Origin: Citricoccus muralis
GTDB lineage: Bacteria; Actinomycetota; Actinomycetes; Actinomycetales; Micrococcaceae
DNA length: 64,000 nt
Direction: 5' to 3'
Assembly: GCF_029637705.1 (NCBI RefSeq)
Contig: NZ_CP121252.1
Coordinates: forward strand, 1,302,001 to 1,366,000
Below are positions 17,218-26,757 of the stretch, piece by piece (position 1 is the stretch's first letter; every line of letters starts with the position of its first letter). A program made the translations under genes and the position numbers. The notes under the pieces are model-generated. The model did not search any database, was not told where the DNA came from, and was given only the letters and a program-made list of their open reading frames with translations.

Positions 17218-18237
17218 ATGACCATCTCTCGTCCACGGTGGGGAATCACCCTCGGAGGTGCCACGATCGGTGCCCTGCTGCTGGCGGGGTGTGGCGGCGG
17301 TTCCGGTGATGCTGGCAGCGAAGCCGAAGGCGAGACCGTGGCCTACGCGACGACAACGCAGCTGGGCTCGATCACCTCCGAGATCACCGAATGCGCGGAC
17401 GCCCAGACCCAGACGCTGATGGGCCCCGGCGACGATCCTCACGTCTTCGCGCCCAGCTCCTCGGAAATCGCCGAGATGTCACAGGCACCGCTGGTGGTGG
17501 CCAACGGTCTCGGACTCGAGGCCAGCATGGTGTCCGCGTTGGATACCGCCGTGGAGGATGGCGTGAACGTGGTGGAGGTAGCTCCGCAGCTGGATCCGCT
17601 ACCCTTCGCGTCCCATGACGGTCATAGCCACGATGAAGACGACCATCGCCACGAGGACGAGGACGAGGACGAAGGCGAGGTGGGGCACAACCATTCGGGC
17701 ACGGATCCTCACGTCTGGATGGATGTGTCCCGGATGGCCACCGCCGCCGAGCTGATCGGCGACGAGCTGGCCGAGGCTACCGGCGATGACACCTACCGCG
17801 ACTGTGCCACCGAGACCTCTGCGCAGCTCATGGAGACCCACGAATCGATCATCGAGATGTTCAGCGAGATACCGGAAGATCAGCGCACGCTGATGACCGA
17901 CCACGCTGCTTACAACTACTTCGCTGACGCCTACGGCCTGGAGATCACTGCCGTCGTTGTGCCCGGTGGCTCCACTGACGGCGAGCCGTCGTCTCAGGAC
18001 CTGGCCCGGCTCTCGGCAGAGATTGATGCCGAGGGCGTGGACGCGCTGATCACCTCAGTGCAGACCTCCAACCGGCTGATCGAAACCCTGGCCGACGAGA
18101 GTGGCGGGGAGGCGCCGCTGGTCCAGCTCTATGAAGGTGGCCTGGGCGAGCCCGGCTCCGAGGCAGAGACCTACGCGGAAGCCCTGGAATACAATGCACG
18201 CACCCTGGCCGAGGCCCTGGGCGCGGCACAGGACTGA
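17218..18237 (+). CDS. znuA: zinc ABC transporter substrate-binding lipoprotein ZnuA
   Basis: Metal-binding component of a high-affinity zinc importer, 339 residues from ATG 17218 (GGAGC upstream). Signal peptide with lipobox LLAGC, Cys25 lipidated. It has the cluster A-I fold: DPHVFAPSSSEI, a long His/Asp/Glu-rich loop (about residues 126-160) typical of zinc- rather than manganese-specific members, DPHVWMDVSRM, DHAAYNYFADAYGLE and the final LIETLADE region. The charged loop probably captures zinc. Followed 3 bp later by the permease gene; regulation by the nearby Zur is expected. Confidence 0.93.
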   Translation: MTISRPRWGITLGGATIGALLLAGCGGGSGDAGSEAEGETVAYATTTQLGSITSEITECADAQTQTLMGPGDDPHVFAPSSSEIAEMSQAPLVVANGLGLEASMVSALDTAVEDGVNVVEVAPQLDPLPFASHDGHSHDEDDHRHEDEDEDEGEVGHNHSGTDPHVWMDVSRMATAAELIGDELAEATGDDTYRDCATETSAQLMETHESIIEMFSEIPEDQRTLMTDHAAYNYFADAYGLEITAVVVPGGSTDGEPSSQDLARLSAEIDAEGVDALITSVQTSNRLIETLADESGGEAPLVQLYEGGLGEPGSEAETYAEALEYNARTLAEALGAAQD

Positions 18238-18243
18238 GGCTCG

Positions 18244-19185
18244 ATGGATCTGATCACCTGGCTCACCGAGCCCTTCACCCTCGGCTTCCAACAGCGCGCC
18301 CTGTGGGGCGGAATGATCGCGGCCCTGATGTGCTCGATCGTCGGGGTGTGGCTGGTGCTGCGCGGCATGAGCTTCTTCGGCGACGCGTTCGTTCACGGTG
18401 TGGTGCCCGGGCTCGCGGCGGCGGTGCTGTTCGATTTCTCCCCGTATCTCGGCGCGGGTATTGCCGCGCTGGTGATGGTGGCGGGGATGGAGCTGATCTA
18501 CCGGTCCACCTCGCTGAAGGAGGACACCTCCATTGGTTTGCTCTTCGTCGGCATGATGGCCCTGGGCGTGGTGATCATCTCGAAGGCAGATTCCTACACC
18601 GGTTCGCTGACCTCCATACTCTTCGGTGATGCCCTGGGGGTCAGCTGGGACGACATCGCGATTCAGGCGGTGTTCGCCGGAATCGTGGTGGTGTTGTCGC
18701 TGTTGCTCTACCGGCCGCTGATGGTGTTGTCGTTCTCGCCAGCAAAATCCCAGTCGCTGGGGATGCGCCCGCAGTTCACTCACTGGATGCTGTTGATGCT
18801 CATCGCCACCGCGGTGATCGGCTCCTACCAGGCGGTGGGCACCCTGTTGGTCTTTGGTTTGCTCGTGGGCCCGGCGGCCACTGCGGCGCTGGTGTCGCGC
18901 ACCGTGCCCATCATGATCGCCGTCTCGGTGGCTATCGGCCTGCTCGCGGTGTGGGTCGGGTTGCTGATCAGCTTCTACGCGGGTACCGCCGCCTCGGCGT
19001 CGATGTCGCTGGTGCCGGTGGTGCTGTTCTTCGTGGTGCTGGCGGTGCGCGAGGTGGTGCGGCTGGTGCGCCGTCGTCGTTTTTCGAACGGTGCTGGTGG
19101 ACGCCGTCTCTTGAGCGACCGTTCCCCGGTGGCGCAACCGGTGGACCAGCGCGAAAATCCGACTCACGGAGAGGTAGTCTCATGA
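18244..19185 (+). CDS. znuB: zinc ABC transporter permease ZnuB
   Basis: Integral membrane permease of the ABC-3 family, 313 residues, with about eight hydrophobic segments from WGGMIAALMCSIVGVWLVLRGMSF to SLVPVVLFFVVLAVREVV. The conserved GDAFVHGVVPGLAAA and TSIGLLFVGMMALGVVI motifs are present. A polar C-terminal tail of about 45 residues (RRRRFSNGAGG...) extends into the cytoplasm and is longer than usual. Its stop overlaps the znuC start by ATGA. Confidence 0.93.
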   Translation: MDLITWLTEPFTLGFQQRALWGGMIAALMCSIVGVWLVLRGMSFFGDAFVHGVVPGLAAAVLFDFSPYLGAGIAALVMVAGMELIYRSTSLKEDTSIGLLFVGMMALGVVIISKADSYTGSLTSILFGDALGVSWDDIAIQAVFAGIVVVLSLLLYRPLMVLSFSPAKSQSLGMRPQFTHWMLLMLIATAVIGSYQAVGTLLVFGLLVGPAATAALVSRTVPIMIAVSVAIGLLAVWVGLLISFYAGTAASASMSLVPVVLFFVVLAVREVVRLVRRRRFSNGAGGRRLLSDRSPVAQPVDQRENPTHGEVVS

Positions 19186-19946
19186 GCACGCAGCACCTAG
19201 TGCAGGCCGAAGACATCGTTTTGATGCACGGTAGCCACCTGGCCCTGGACTCCAGCTCCTTCACCCTGCCCGCTGGTGGGGTGACCGCGGTCATCGGCCC
19301 CAACGGCTCCGGTAAGTCCACCCTGCTGCAGGCGATTGCCGGCATTCTGGAGCCGTCGGCGGGACGGATTCAGGTGCTGGGAGCCTCCGTGGAACAGATG
19401 CGCCCCCGGATCTCCTACGTGATGCAGTCCGTGGTGTACCCGGTGGGCACGCCGCTCACCGTGCGCGATGTGGTGCGCATGGGGCGTTTCTCCACCCGCG
19501 GCTGGTTCAAACCTTTCGGCGCGGACGACCGCAAGGCCGTGAAGGATGCGATGGGGCTGATGAATATTGAGGACCTGGCGCACCGGCATTTAGAAGAGCT
19601 TTCCGGCGGGCAGCGGCAGCGCGTGTACGTGGCGCAGGGAGTGGCCCAGGGGCACGAGATTCTGATGCTGGATGAACCGATGACCGGGCTGGATATCGTC
19701 TCCAAGCGAATTATCGACGACGTCGTGCACGCCGAAACCGAGCACGGCCACTCAGTGGTGCTCACCACCCATGACTTGGATGAAGCGGCAGCGGCCGATC
19801 ATGTGCTGTTGCTCAACGGCTCCGTGGTGGCCTCCGGCCCCCCTGAACAGGTCTTGACCCGCGAGCACCTGGAGACGGTGTACGGGCTGGGGGCGCTGCA
19901 CTCACCGGCCTCGGCGTTGGTGGACCCGCCGCACGAGAACTGCTAG
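19182..19946 (+). CDS. znuC: zinc ABC transporter ATPase ZnuC
   Basis: ATP-binding component of the zinc importer, 254 residues. Walker A GPNGSGKST, signature LSGGQRQRVYVAQG, Walker B EILMLDEP, D-loop and switch TTHDLDEA are all intact. The start ATG 19182 lies in the ATGA overlap with znuB. Gene order binding protein-permease-ATPase differs from the more common order with the ATPase second. The stop codon TAG shares the CTAG palindrome with the convergent zur stop. Confidence 0.94.
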   Translation: MSTQHLVQAEDIVLMHGSHLALDSSSFTLPAGGVTAVIGPNGSGKSTLLQAIAGILEPSAGRIQVLGASVEQMRPRISYVMQSVVYPVGTPLTVRDVVRMGRFSTRGWFKPFGADDRKAVKDAMGLMNIEDLAHRHLEELSGGQRQRVYVAQGVAQGHEILMLDEPMTGLDIVSKRIIDDVVHAETEHGHSVVLTTHDLDEAAAADHVLLLNGSVVASGPPEQVLTREHLETVYGLGALHSPASALVDPPHENC

Positions 19947-20380
19947 TTCGAGGAGTCCCGGGGCAGGGCCGCGCAGGCGGGGCAAAGCCCGTAGATTTCC
20001 AGGGTGTGTTCGACCTCGGTGTAGCCGTGCTCATCGGCCACCCGTGAGGCCCAGTGCTCCACAGTCGGGGCTTCGATTTCCACGGTGGCTCCACAACGGC
20101 GGCACACCAGATGATGGTGATGCCCCGTGGAAGCGCACTGGCGGAACAGAGCTTCACCGTCGTCCTGAGGGAGAATATCCACCTCGCCGGCCGCGACCAT
20201 CTGCTGCAGCACCCGATACACGGTGGCCAGCGACACGGAATCGCCGCGCTCGCGGAGCAAACCATGCAGCTCTTGGGCGGTCAGGAAATCGGTGGACGAC
20301 TCCAGCCCCGCGAGGATGGCTTTCTTCTGGCGGGTCACGCGGCCGGTGATGGCCGAACGCTCGCCGGAACCTGTGGTCAT
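19943..20380 (-). CDS. zur: zinc uptake regulator Zur (Fur family)
   Basis: 145-residue Fur-family repressor. Winged helix with TAQELHGLLRERGDSVSLATVYRVLQQM recognition region, sensory-site residues around GHHHHLVC, and structural zinc cysteines C93/C96 and C133/C136. Its position convergent with znuABC makes Zur far likelier than Fur or PerR. ATG 20380 follows AGAAGGGG. The 3' end overlaps znuC by 4 bp, so the two mRNAs are complementary at their ends. Probably represses znuABC when zinc is plentiful. Confidence 0.9.
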   Translation of the reverse strand: MTTGSGERSAITGRVTRQKKAILAGLESSTDFLTAQELHGLLRERGDSVSLATVYRVLQQMVAAGEVDILPQDDGEALFRQCASTGHHHHLVCRRCGATVEIEAPTVEHWASRVADEHGYTEVEHTLEIYGLCPACAALPRDSSN

Positions 20381-20468
20381 CGGTGGTGTGGCCCCTTCTG
20401 TTTGGTCGACCACCAGGCTACCAGTCAGAGACGTACCACGATCGGGAATCTCGCGATAATGTAGGGGA

Positions 20469-21158
20469 GTGCTTCCACCTTCGACGTCGTCGCCCCCGCA
20501 CATCACCAAGCACGGGCACGCTTGTATCAGCCTGCACCGTGATGGGCGAAGCCTGGTCATCGACCCCGGGGCGTTCACCGACCTCTCCGTGGCCCTGGAC
20601 GGCGCCGAGCATGTGCTGGTGACTCACGAGCACGCAGACCACCTTGATGCGGCGCCGGTGTTGCAGTGGCTGAATGACCACCCGGAGGCCACGCTCACCG
20701 CCCCGCCCGCGGTGATCAGCGCACTGGGTGCGGCGAGCGAAAACGAGCTCTCCGCCCAGCTGCTGGTGGCCGAACCCGGCGACGAGCTGGAGCGGGCTGG
20801 ATTCCGCATTCGGGTGCTCGGCGGTCAGCACGCCGTCATCCACCCCCAGATTCCGGTGGTGGCCAACCTCGGCTACCTCATCGACGAGCGGCTCTATCAC
20901 CCCGGCGACGCCTATGTGGTGCCGGAACTGACCGGGCTGGACACGTTGCTGGTCCCGGTCAGCGCGCCCTGGGCCCGGCTCGCCGAGACCCTGGACTTCA
21001 TCATCGCCGTCCGCCCCCGCCAGGTGATCCCGATCCACGATGCGCTGCTCAGCGGCGTCGGCCGTGGGGTTTACCTGAAGCAGGTGGAGGCTTTCGCGCA
21101 GCGCTATGGCGCGGAACTGACCGTGCTGACCGAGGGGGAGAAGACATGGATGAGGTGA
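20469..21158 (+). CDS. MBL-fold metallo-hydrolase
   Basis: Metallo-beta-lactamase superfamily protein of 229 residues. Metal motif VLVTHEHADHLD (about 50-61), later His in HPGDAY, and PIHDALL near the end. Resembles the UlaG-like group of small cytoplasmic hydrolases whose substrates are mostly unknown. The start is GTG 20469, the only in-frame start before the conserved ITKHGHACISL segment. No ribosome site; GATAAT (20455-20460) lies eight bases upstream, so a leaderless mRNA is likely. Overlaps the rhodanese gene by 13 bp. Confidence 0.82.
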   Translation: MLPPSTSSPPHITKHGHACISLHRDGRSLVIDPGAFTDLSVALDGAEHVLVTHEHADHLDAAPVLQWLNDHPEATLTAPPAVISALGAASENELSAQLLVAEPGDELERAGFRIRVLGGQHAVIHPQIPVVANLGYLIDERLYHPGDAYVVPELTGLDTLLVPVSAPWARLAETLDFIIAVRPRQVIPIHDALLSGVGRGVYLKQVEAFAQRYGAELTVLTEGEKTWMR

Positions 21159-22120
21159 GTTCGACGAGCGGACGGCGGCGCAGCAAGCCGCCGGCGGTGC
21201 TGATCGATGCCCACACCCTGGCCGGCTGGTTGGGGATGGCCCCTCCCGGTGAGCCCGCCGCGCAGCCGGCCACCGGTTTCGCTGCGTCCGAGGCCATCCC
21301 GGAGCCCGGCCATCTGGTGATTCTGGACGTGCGCTGGTCGGTGCAGGCCCCGGGGCAGGGCCACGAGCAGTACCGGCAGGGTCATATTCCGGGCGCGGTG
21401 TTCGTCTCGATGTCGGGCCAACTCTCCGGTCACGGCGCCCCCACCCTGGGACGGCACCCGCTGCCGGACCCGGTGCGCTTCACGGATTCGGCCCGCATGC
21501 TCGGGATCAACGACGGCGACACCGTGGTGGTCTACGACGACGTCTTCTCTGCGGCCGCACCGCGGGCCTGGTGGCTGCTGCGCCACGCCGGCTTCGATAA
21601 GGTCTACGTGCTTGACGGCGGTTTGGCCGCCTGGCGCGACGCCGATCTGCCACAGCAGGCCGGTGAGGTGCTTCCTGTGCTGGGCGATGCTCACACCTCC
21701 TGGGGCAAGATGCCGGTGGTTGACACCGACGAAGTTGAGGCCGTGGCGGAGACCGGTGTGGTGATGGACGCTCGCACTGCTGAGCGGTTCCGCGGCGAAT
21801 CCGAGCCCATGGACCCGGTGGCAGGCCACATTCCCAGCGCGATCTCGGTGCCGATCGCTGAACTGATGACGCCTGAGGGCAGGTTCCGCCCCGCCGAGGA
21901 GTTGCGCGAGCATTTCGCCCGGCTGAACGTGGACGAATCCACCCCGGTGGTGTCCTACTGCGGTTCCGGTGTCACCGCCGCCGCAGAGATTCTGGCCCTG
22001 AACCTGGCCGGCATTGAGGCCGCACTGTATCCGGGGTCCTGGTCGGCCTGGTGCAACACCTCGGGGCGTCCGGTCGCCACCGGCGATGACTCCCAGCCTG
22101 CCACCATCAACCAACCCTGA
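21146..22120 (+). CDS. sseA: two-domain sulfurtransferase (rhodanese)
   Basis: 324-residue protein with two rhodanese domains, moving sulfane sulfur from thiosulfate or 3-mercaptopyruvate to an acceptor. The N-terminal inactive domain has HIPGAVFVSM, YDDVFSAAAPRAWWLLRHAG and VLDGGLAAW. The catalytic domain has VVMDARTAERFRGE, GHIPSAISVP and the active Cys loop YCGSGVTAA. Loop CGSGVT is of the mercaptopyruvate/thiosulfate type. ATG 21146 follows GAGGGGGAG and overlaps the MBL gene, suggesting coupling; persulfide chemistry could link the two. A 30-residue Pro/Ala insert near the start is unusual. Confidence 0.9.
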   Translation: MDEVSSTSGRRRSKPPAVLIDAHTLAGWLGMAPPGEPAAQPATGFAASEAIPEPGHLVILDVRWSVQAPGQGHEQYRQGHIPGAVFVSMSGQLSGHGAPTLGRHPLPDPVRFTDSARMLGINDGDTVVVYDDVFSAAAPRAWWLLRHAGFDKVYVLDGGLAAWRDADLPQQAGEVLPVLGDAHTSWGKMPVVDTDEVEAVAETGVVMDARTAERFRGESEPMDPVAGHIPSAISVPIAELMTPEGRFRPAEELREHFARLNVDESTPVVSYCGSGVTAAAEILALNLAGIEAALYPGSWSAWCNTSGRPVATGDDSQPATINQP

Positions 22121-22184
22121 CGCACCGGCACCGGATTTGAGACACTGAGAGCGATCACCGAAGCCACGATCCAGGAGGTACCTC

Positions 22185-22613
22185 ATGCCCACCGTGTTCA
22201 CCCGCATCATCGACGGCGACCTGCCGGGCCGGTTCGTCTGGAAAGACGAGACCTGCGTGGCGTTCCTCTCCATCGGCCCGCTCGCGGCCGGACACACCCT
22301 GGTGGTGCCGCGCGAGGAGATCGACCTTTGGACTGACGCCAGCCCCGAGCTGGTCCAGCACCTGATGACGGTGGCGCACACCATCGGTGCGGCCCAGCGC
22401 ACCGCTTTCGGTGCGGCTCGAGCCGGCCTGATGCTGGCTGGCTACGAGGTGCCGCACCTGCACGTGCACGTTTGGCCCTCGAACTCCCTGTCCGACTTCG
22501 ACCTGGACACCGTGGACAACCACCCGGACCCGGCTGATCTGGACGCCGCCGCCGAGAAACTGCGCGCCCAACTGCGGGCGGAGGGCCACGAAGCCACCGT
22601 CCCGCAGGCCTAA
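22185..22613 (+). CDS. HIT-family nucleotide-binding protein
   Basis: 142-residue histidine-triad protein. The catalytic motif HLHVHVWP (HxHxH) follows GYEVP, and AGHTLVVPREEIDLW is the family substrate loop. HIT enzymes hydrolyse nucleotide phosphoramidates or dinucleotides. Start ATG 22185 behind AGGAGG. Possibly co-transcribed with the MBL and rhodanese genes (65-bp gap); convergent with hrpA. Confidence 0.9.
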   Translation: MPTVFTRIIDGDLPGRFVWKDETCVAFLSIGPLAAGHTLVVPREEIDLWTDASPELVQHLMTVAHTIGAAQRTAFGAARAGLMLAGYEVPHLHVHVWPSNSLSDFDLDTVDNHPDPADLDAAAEKLRAQLRAEGHEATVPQA

Positions 22614-22631
22614 GCCCGCAGGCTGAGCCGG

Positions 22632-25600
22632 TCAGCTACGCTGGGCCCCCTGCAGGGCCTGGCGTACCCGTTTTTCTGACACCGAGACGGCGGTGCCCAG
22701 ATTCTGGGCGAAGAAGCTGACCCGTAGCTCCTCGATGAGCCAGCGCACCTCGGCAAGCTCGTTCGGCACCGGGATGGACTCGGGCACGGCGGCGACGGCG
22801 TCGTCGAACTGATCTTCCAGCCCCTGGACCACCTGCATGTTCAGCCCGTCGCGCTGCAACTGACCGCCGGCATCCAGCCGGTCCAACCGGGTGAGCATGG
22901 CCTGTAAGTACCGGGGCAGATGCTGTAGATGCCGCCAGCCCGTCTCCGCCACGAATCCCGGATAGATCAGCTGATCCACCTGAGCACGCAGATCCGACAC
23001 CGCCGCCGCCAGCGATAGCGAGCGCGTGGCCTTCACCCGTTTGCGCACCTGAGCTGCCAGCCGCAAGGACTGCTCGACGACGCGGGTGACCGCGAAGACC
23101 TTCTCGATCAGCTCGGCCCGCACCTGCTCACCTAGGGCCGAGAAGTCCCGTTCCGTGAACGGCAGCGCATCATCAGCGGGCAACAGCGCGTCGATAGCTG
23201 CCGTGGTGCAGTCCGCAATCAACGAATCGACGGAGCCGTGCGGGCTCTGGGAAAAGGTGAGCTTCTCCTGGTGGTTGAGGTGATCAAGCACGTACCGCTG
23301 TGGATTCGGCACGGTGGCCCGCAGTAGGGCGGTCACCCCGCGGCGGTGCACCTGGCGCTGCTCGCCTGTGGTGCGGGTGATGATCAGCCCCGCCGCCGGG
23401 GAACCATCCTCGAGGGTTTCCGCGCGCAGCGCCGGGTAGCCGGTGATTTCCTGGGTGCCGGAGCCGGCGGGGACCGACGTTTTCACGCTGCGCGAGAGAT
23501 CGCCCACGTCCCAGGAGGTCAGCCCGTGCCGCGGAGTATAGGCGGGCGTCCCGGCTCGGCTGTTGGTGTTGCCCTTGCTCCGCTTCTGTGCGCCGCGCTG
23601 AGCCGCAGCGCCCGGGGTCGGTCGGGGCGCGGAAGACTGAGCTGGGCCACGGGTGCCGTCGCGCGTCGCCAGGCCCGCCTCGGCTAGGGATGCGGCAATG
23701 GCGGTGCGGTTGGCATTGGAAAGCCGGGCCTGCAGGTCTTCGAGATTCTCGCCCACGCCGACCACCGCGGAGCGATCATCCACCACGCGGTAGGTCATGC
23801 GCAGATGCTCCGGCACCGCCGCCGGATTCCACTGATCTTTACTGATCACCACCGATTTCAGCCGACGCAGTACGGTGCTCAGCGACGCAAGGAGCTCATC
23901 ATGGGCCGGGTCGAACTCGGCGTCGAGTATCGCTACGGCGCGCGCGGCGACGTCGGGAGCGGGCACCACCTGTTTGCGCACCGCCTTGGGCAGGGCACGG
24001 ATGAGTGCGGTGACCAGTTCGACGCGCAGGCCCGGGATCAGCCAAGCGAAGCGCTGCGGGTCCATCTGGTTGAGCAACACCACCGGGATGGTGACCGTCA
24101 CCCCGTCGGTGCCGGATCCTTCCGTGGTCACGCTGGGATTGAACGCGTAGTCCAGTGCGAGCTCCACGTCACCCGAGCCGGTGGGATGGGTGAACACGGT
24201 CGGAAAGAGATCGGTGTCGAGGTCTTCTGGCTCGGCCTGGATGAGTGCCTTCGGATCCAGATCCAGCAACTCAGGATTCCGGTGGCGTTCCTTCTTCCAC
24301 CAGGAATCGAAGTGACGCTGTGAGACCACGGAGGCCGGAACCCGCTCGTCGTAGAACCGGAACAGGTCCTCGTCGCTGATGCGCAGGTCCCGACGGCGCA
24401 GTCGGGTTTCCAACTCCTCTACCTCGCGTAGCGCCTGTTCGTTGCGCGCCACGAAATGGTGTCGACTCTGCCAGTCACCCTCCACCAGCGCGTGCTGGAT
24501 GAACATCGCGCGAGCCTCGGTGCGGTCAACACGGGAGAAACGCACCAGCCGGTCCACCGCGATGGTCACCCCCAGGACGGTGACGCGCTCGCGGGCCATG
24601 GCGGCACCCTGACGACGAGACCAGTGTGGTTCGGAGTAGGTGTGCTTGGCCAGGGAGCCGGCGGCCTGTTCGATCCATTCCGGTTCGATCGCGGCCACCA
24701 TGCGGGCCCACAACCGGGAGGTTTCCACCAGCTCGGCGGCCATCACAAAGGCGTGGCGCTTCTTGAACAGCCCGGAGCCGGGGAACACTGCGAACCGGGT
24801 GCCGCGGGCTCCCTGGTATTCCCGTTTGCGCTCATCCCAGGAGCCAATGTGGGAGAGCAGTCCAGTGAGCAGCGCCCGGTGCACTGGTTCGTGCATTGCC
24901 ACCGCGTCGAGGGGGCCGGGGGAGACCTTGATGCCGATCTGTGAGGCCAACTGGCGCAACTGCTGCACCAGGTCCTGCCATTCGCGCACCCGCAGGTAGT
25001 TGATGAACTCGGCCCGGCACATCTTGCGGAACTGGTTGCCGGAGAGCTCCTTCTGCTGGGTGCGCAGATACGACCACAGATTCAAGACCGAGGAGAAATC
25101 CGAGGCATCGTCTCGGAACCGGGCGTGGAGCTCATCGGCCTGGGCCCGGTGTTCGGTGGGACGCTCGCGGGGATCCTGAATGGTCAGCGCGGCGGCGAGG
25201 ACCATGACCTCGCGGGTGCAGCCCAGCTCGTGGGCGGCCAAGATCATTCGGCCCAGTCGCGGATCCACGGGTAGCCGGGCCAGGGAACGGCCCAGGGAGG
25301 TGATGGTGCCTTGGGACCCTGACCCGGGTGCTCCCGAGTTCAGCGCGCCCAGTTCGGTGAGCAGCGTGGCGCCGTCGGTGATTTGGCGGGTGTCCGGGGG
25401 CTGTAGGAAGGGGAAGTCGGCGATGTCTTTCGGGGTTTTTGCCACCCCCAGGTGCAGCATCTGCAGGATGACGGCGGCCAGGTTGGTGCGCAGAATCTCC
25501 GGATCGGTGAACTCGGCGCGCGCCTCGAAATCCTCTTGAGAGTACAGGCGGATGGCAATGCCGTCGCTGGTACGCCCGGACCGCCCGGAACGCTGAGCCG

Positions 25601-26714
25601 CGCTGGCCTGGGAGATGCGTTCGATGGGCAGCCGCTGCACCTTCGTGCGGTGGGAGTACCGGGAAATGCGGGCGGTGCCGGTGTCGACGACATATTTGAT
25701 GCCGGGTACGGTCAGCGACGTCTCCGCCACATTGGTGGCCAATACGATCCGTCGCTTGCCTCCGCGACGGAACACCCGGTGCTGCTCGGCCATCGACAGC
25801 CGACCGTACAGGGGCAGAATCTCGGTGGTGGACAGGCGCGGATGTGCTGCCAGCCGCGGCGCCAGCGCTTCGGCCGCATCGCGGATTTCGCGCTCGCCCG
25901 GGAAGAACACCAGAATGTCGCCATCCGGTTCGGCGGCGAGCTCCTCGACGGCGTCGCCCACGGCGTCCACCGGATCGCGGGATTCCTCGTCGTGGCCGCC
26001 GCCACGCTCTGCAGCGTCGTCGTCACCGTGAGGAGAATCAGACTCAGTGAGCGGCCGGTACCGGATCTCCACTGGAAAGGTTCGCCCGGAGACTTCGATA
26101 ATGGGTGCCGGTTCCGGTTCGCCTTCCGCATCCACGCCGGTGGCGAAGTGCGCGGCGAACGATTCTGGGTCGATCGTGGCCGAGGTGACAATGACTTTCA
26201 GGTCCGGGCGTTGCGGCAGGATCCGCTTGAGATAGCCCAGGAGGAAGTCGATGTTGAGGCTGCGCTCGTGGGCCTCGTCGATGATGATCACCGAGTAGCG
26301 CTTTAGCAGCGGATCATGCGGGATCTCGGCCAGCAGAATGCCGTCGGTCATCACCTTGACCCGGGTGTCCTCGGACGTTTCGGCGGTAAAACGCACCTGG
26401 TATCCCACGGTGGATCCGATGTCCTCACCGAGCTCCTCGGCGATGCGTTCGGCCACCGAGCGGGCAGCGATGCGGCGCGGCTGGGTGTGTCCGATGATCC
26501 CGTGTTCGTCCAGGCCCAAGGCAAGACACATTTTGGGCAACTGGGTGGTCTTGCCCGATCCGGTCTCGCCGGCCACGATGATCACCTGGTGCTCGGCCAA
26601 GGCGGCGATGATGTCGTCACGCCGAGCAGAGACGGGCAGATGCTCGGGAAAGGTGATGCTGCGCGACGGGGCGGGGGCGGAGCCGTGGTTCGGCTGGGCT
26701 GCGGAATCGGACAT
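22632..26714 (-). CDS. hrpA: ATP-dependent RNA helicase HrpA
   Basis: Very large DEAH-box helicase, 1360 residues, the usual size for HrpA. P-loop GETGSGKTT (49-57), IIIDEAHERSLN (motif II), TSATID (III), ATNVAETSLTVPG and QRSGRSGRTSDG (V and VI), then HA2/OB regions and the long C-terminal DUF3418 domain characteristic of HrpA. In E. coli it acts in mRNA processing and rescue of stalled ribosomes. An acidic insert (about residues 225-245) interrupts the first RecA domains. Monocistronic; convergent with the HIT gene with 18 bp between stops. Confidence 0.95.
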   Translation of the reverse strand: MSDSAAQPNHGSAPAPSRSITFPEHLPVSARRDDIIAALAEHQVIIVAGETGSGKTTQLPKMCLALGLDEHGIIGHTQPRRIAARSVAERIAEELGEDIGSTVGYQVRFTAETSEDTRVKVMTDGILLAEIPHDPLLKRYSVIIIDEAHERSLNIDFLLGYLKRILPQRPDLKVIVTSATIDPESFAAHFATGVDAEGEPEPAPIIEVSGRTFPVEIRYRPLTESDSPHGDDDAAERGGGHDEESRDPVDAVGDAVEELAAEPDGDILVFFPGEREIRDAAEALAPRLAAHPRLSTTEILPLYGRLSMAEQHRVFRRGGKRRIVLATNVAETSLTVPGIKYVVDTGTARISRYSHRTKVQRLPIERISQASAAQRSGRSGRTSDGIAIRLYSQEDFEARAEFTDPEILRTNLAAVILQMLHLGVAKTPKDIADFPFLQPPDTRQITDGATLLTELGALNSGAPGSGSQGTITSLGRSLARLPVDPRLGRMILAAHELGCTREVMVLAAALTIQDPRERPTEHRAQADELHARFRDDASDFSSVLNLWSYLRTQQKELSGNQFRKMCRAEFINYLRVREWQDLVQQLRQLASQIGIKVSPGPLDAVAMHEPVHRALLTGLLSHIGSWDERKREYQGARGTRFAVFPGSGLFKKRHAFVMAAELVETSRLWARMVAAIEPEWIEQAAGSLAKHTYSEPHWSRRQGAAMARERVTVLGVTIAVDRLVRFSRVDRTEARAMFIQHALVEGDWQSRHHFVARNEQALREVEELETRLRRRDLRISDEDLFRFYDERVPASVVSQRHFDSWWKKERHRNPELLDLDPKALIQAEPEDLDTDLFPTVFTHPTGSGDVELALDYAFNPSVTTEGSGTDGVTVTIPVVLLNQMDPQRFAWLIPGLRVELVTALIRALPKAVRKQVVPAPDVAARAVAILDAEFDPAHDELLASLSTVLRRLKSVVISKDQWNPAAVPEHLRMTYRVVDDRSAVVGVGENLEDLQARLSNANRTAIAASLAEAGLATRDGTRGPAQSSAPRPTPGAAAQRGAQKRSKGNTNSRAGTPAYTPRHGLTSWDVGDLSRSVKTSVPAGSGTQEITGYPALRAETLEDGSPAAGLIITRTTGEQRQVHRRGVTALLRATVPNPQRYVLDHLNHQEKLTFSQSPHGSVDSLIADCTTAAIDALLPADDALPFTERDFSALGEQVRAELIEKVFAVTRVVEQSLRLAAQVRKRVKATRSLSLAAAVSDLRAQVDQLIYPGFVAETGWRHLQHLPRYLQAMLTRLDRLDAGGQLQRDGLNMQVVQGLEDQFDDAVAAVPESIPVPNELAEVRWLIEELRVSFFAQNLGTAVSVSEKRVRQALQGAQRS

Positions 26715-26757
26715 GATGACCCCGATTCTACCGAGTGTGGCGCGTCGTCAACGTCGT

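Noticed and set aside
16056-17264. 402-codon frame antisense to the second CNNM gene
   Set aside because: His/Arg/Gln-rich shadow of the membrane protein gene; also crosses the znuA promoter.
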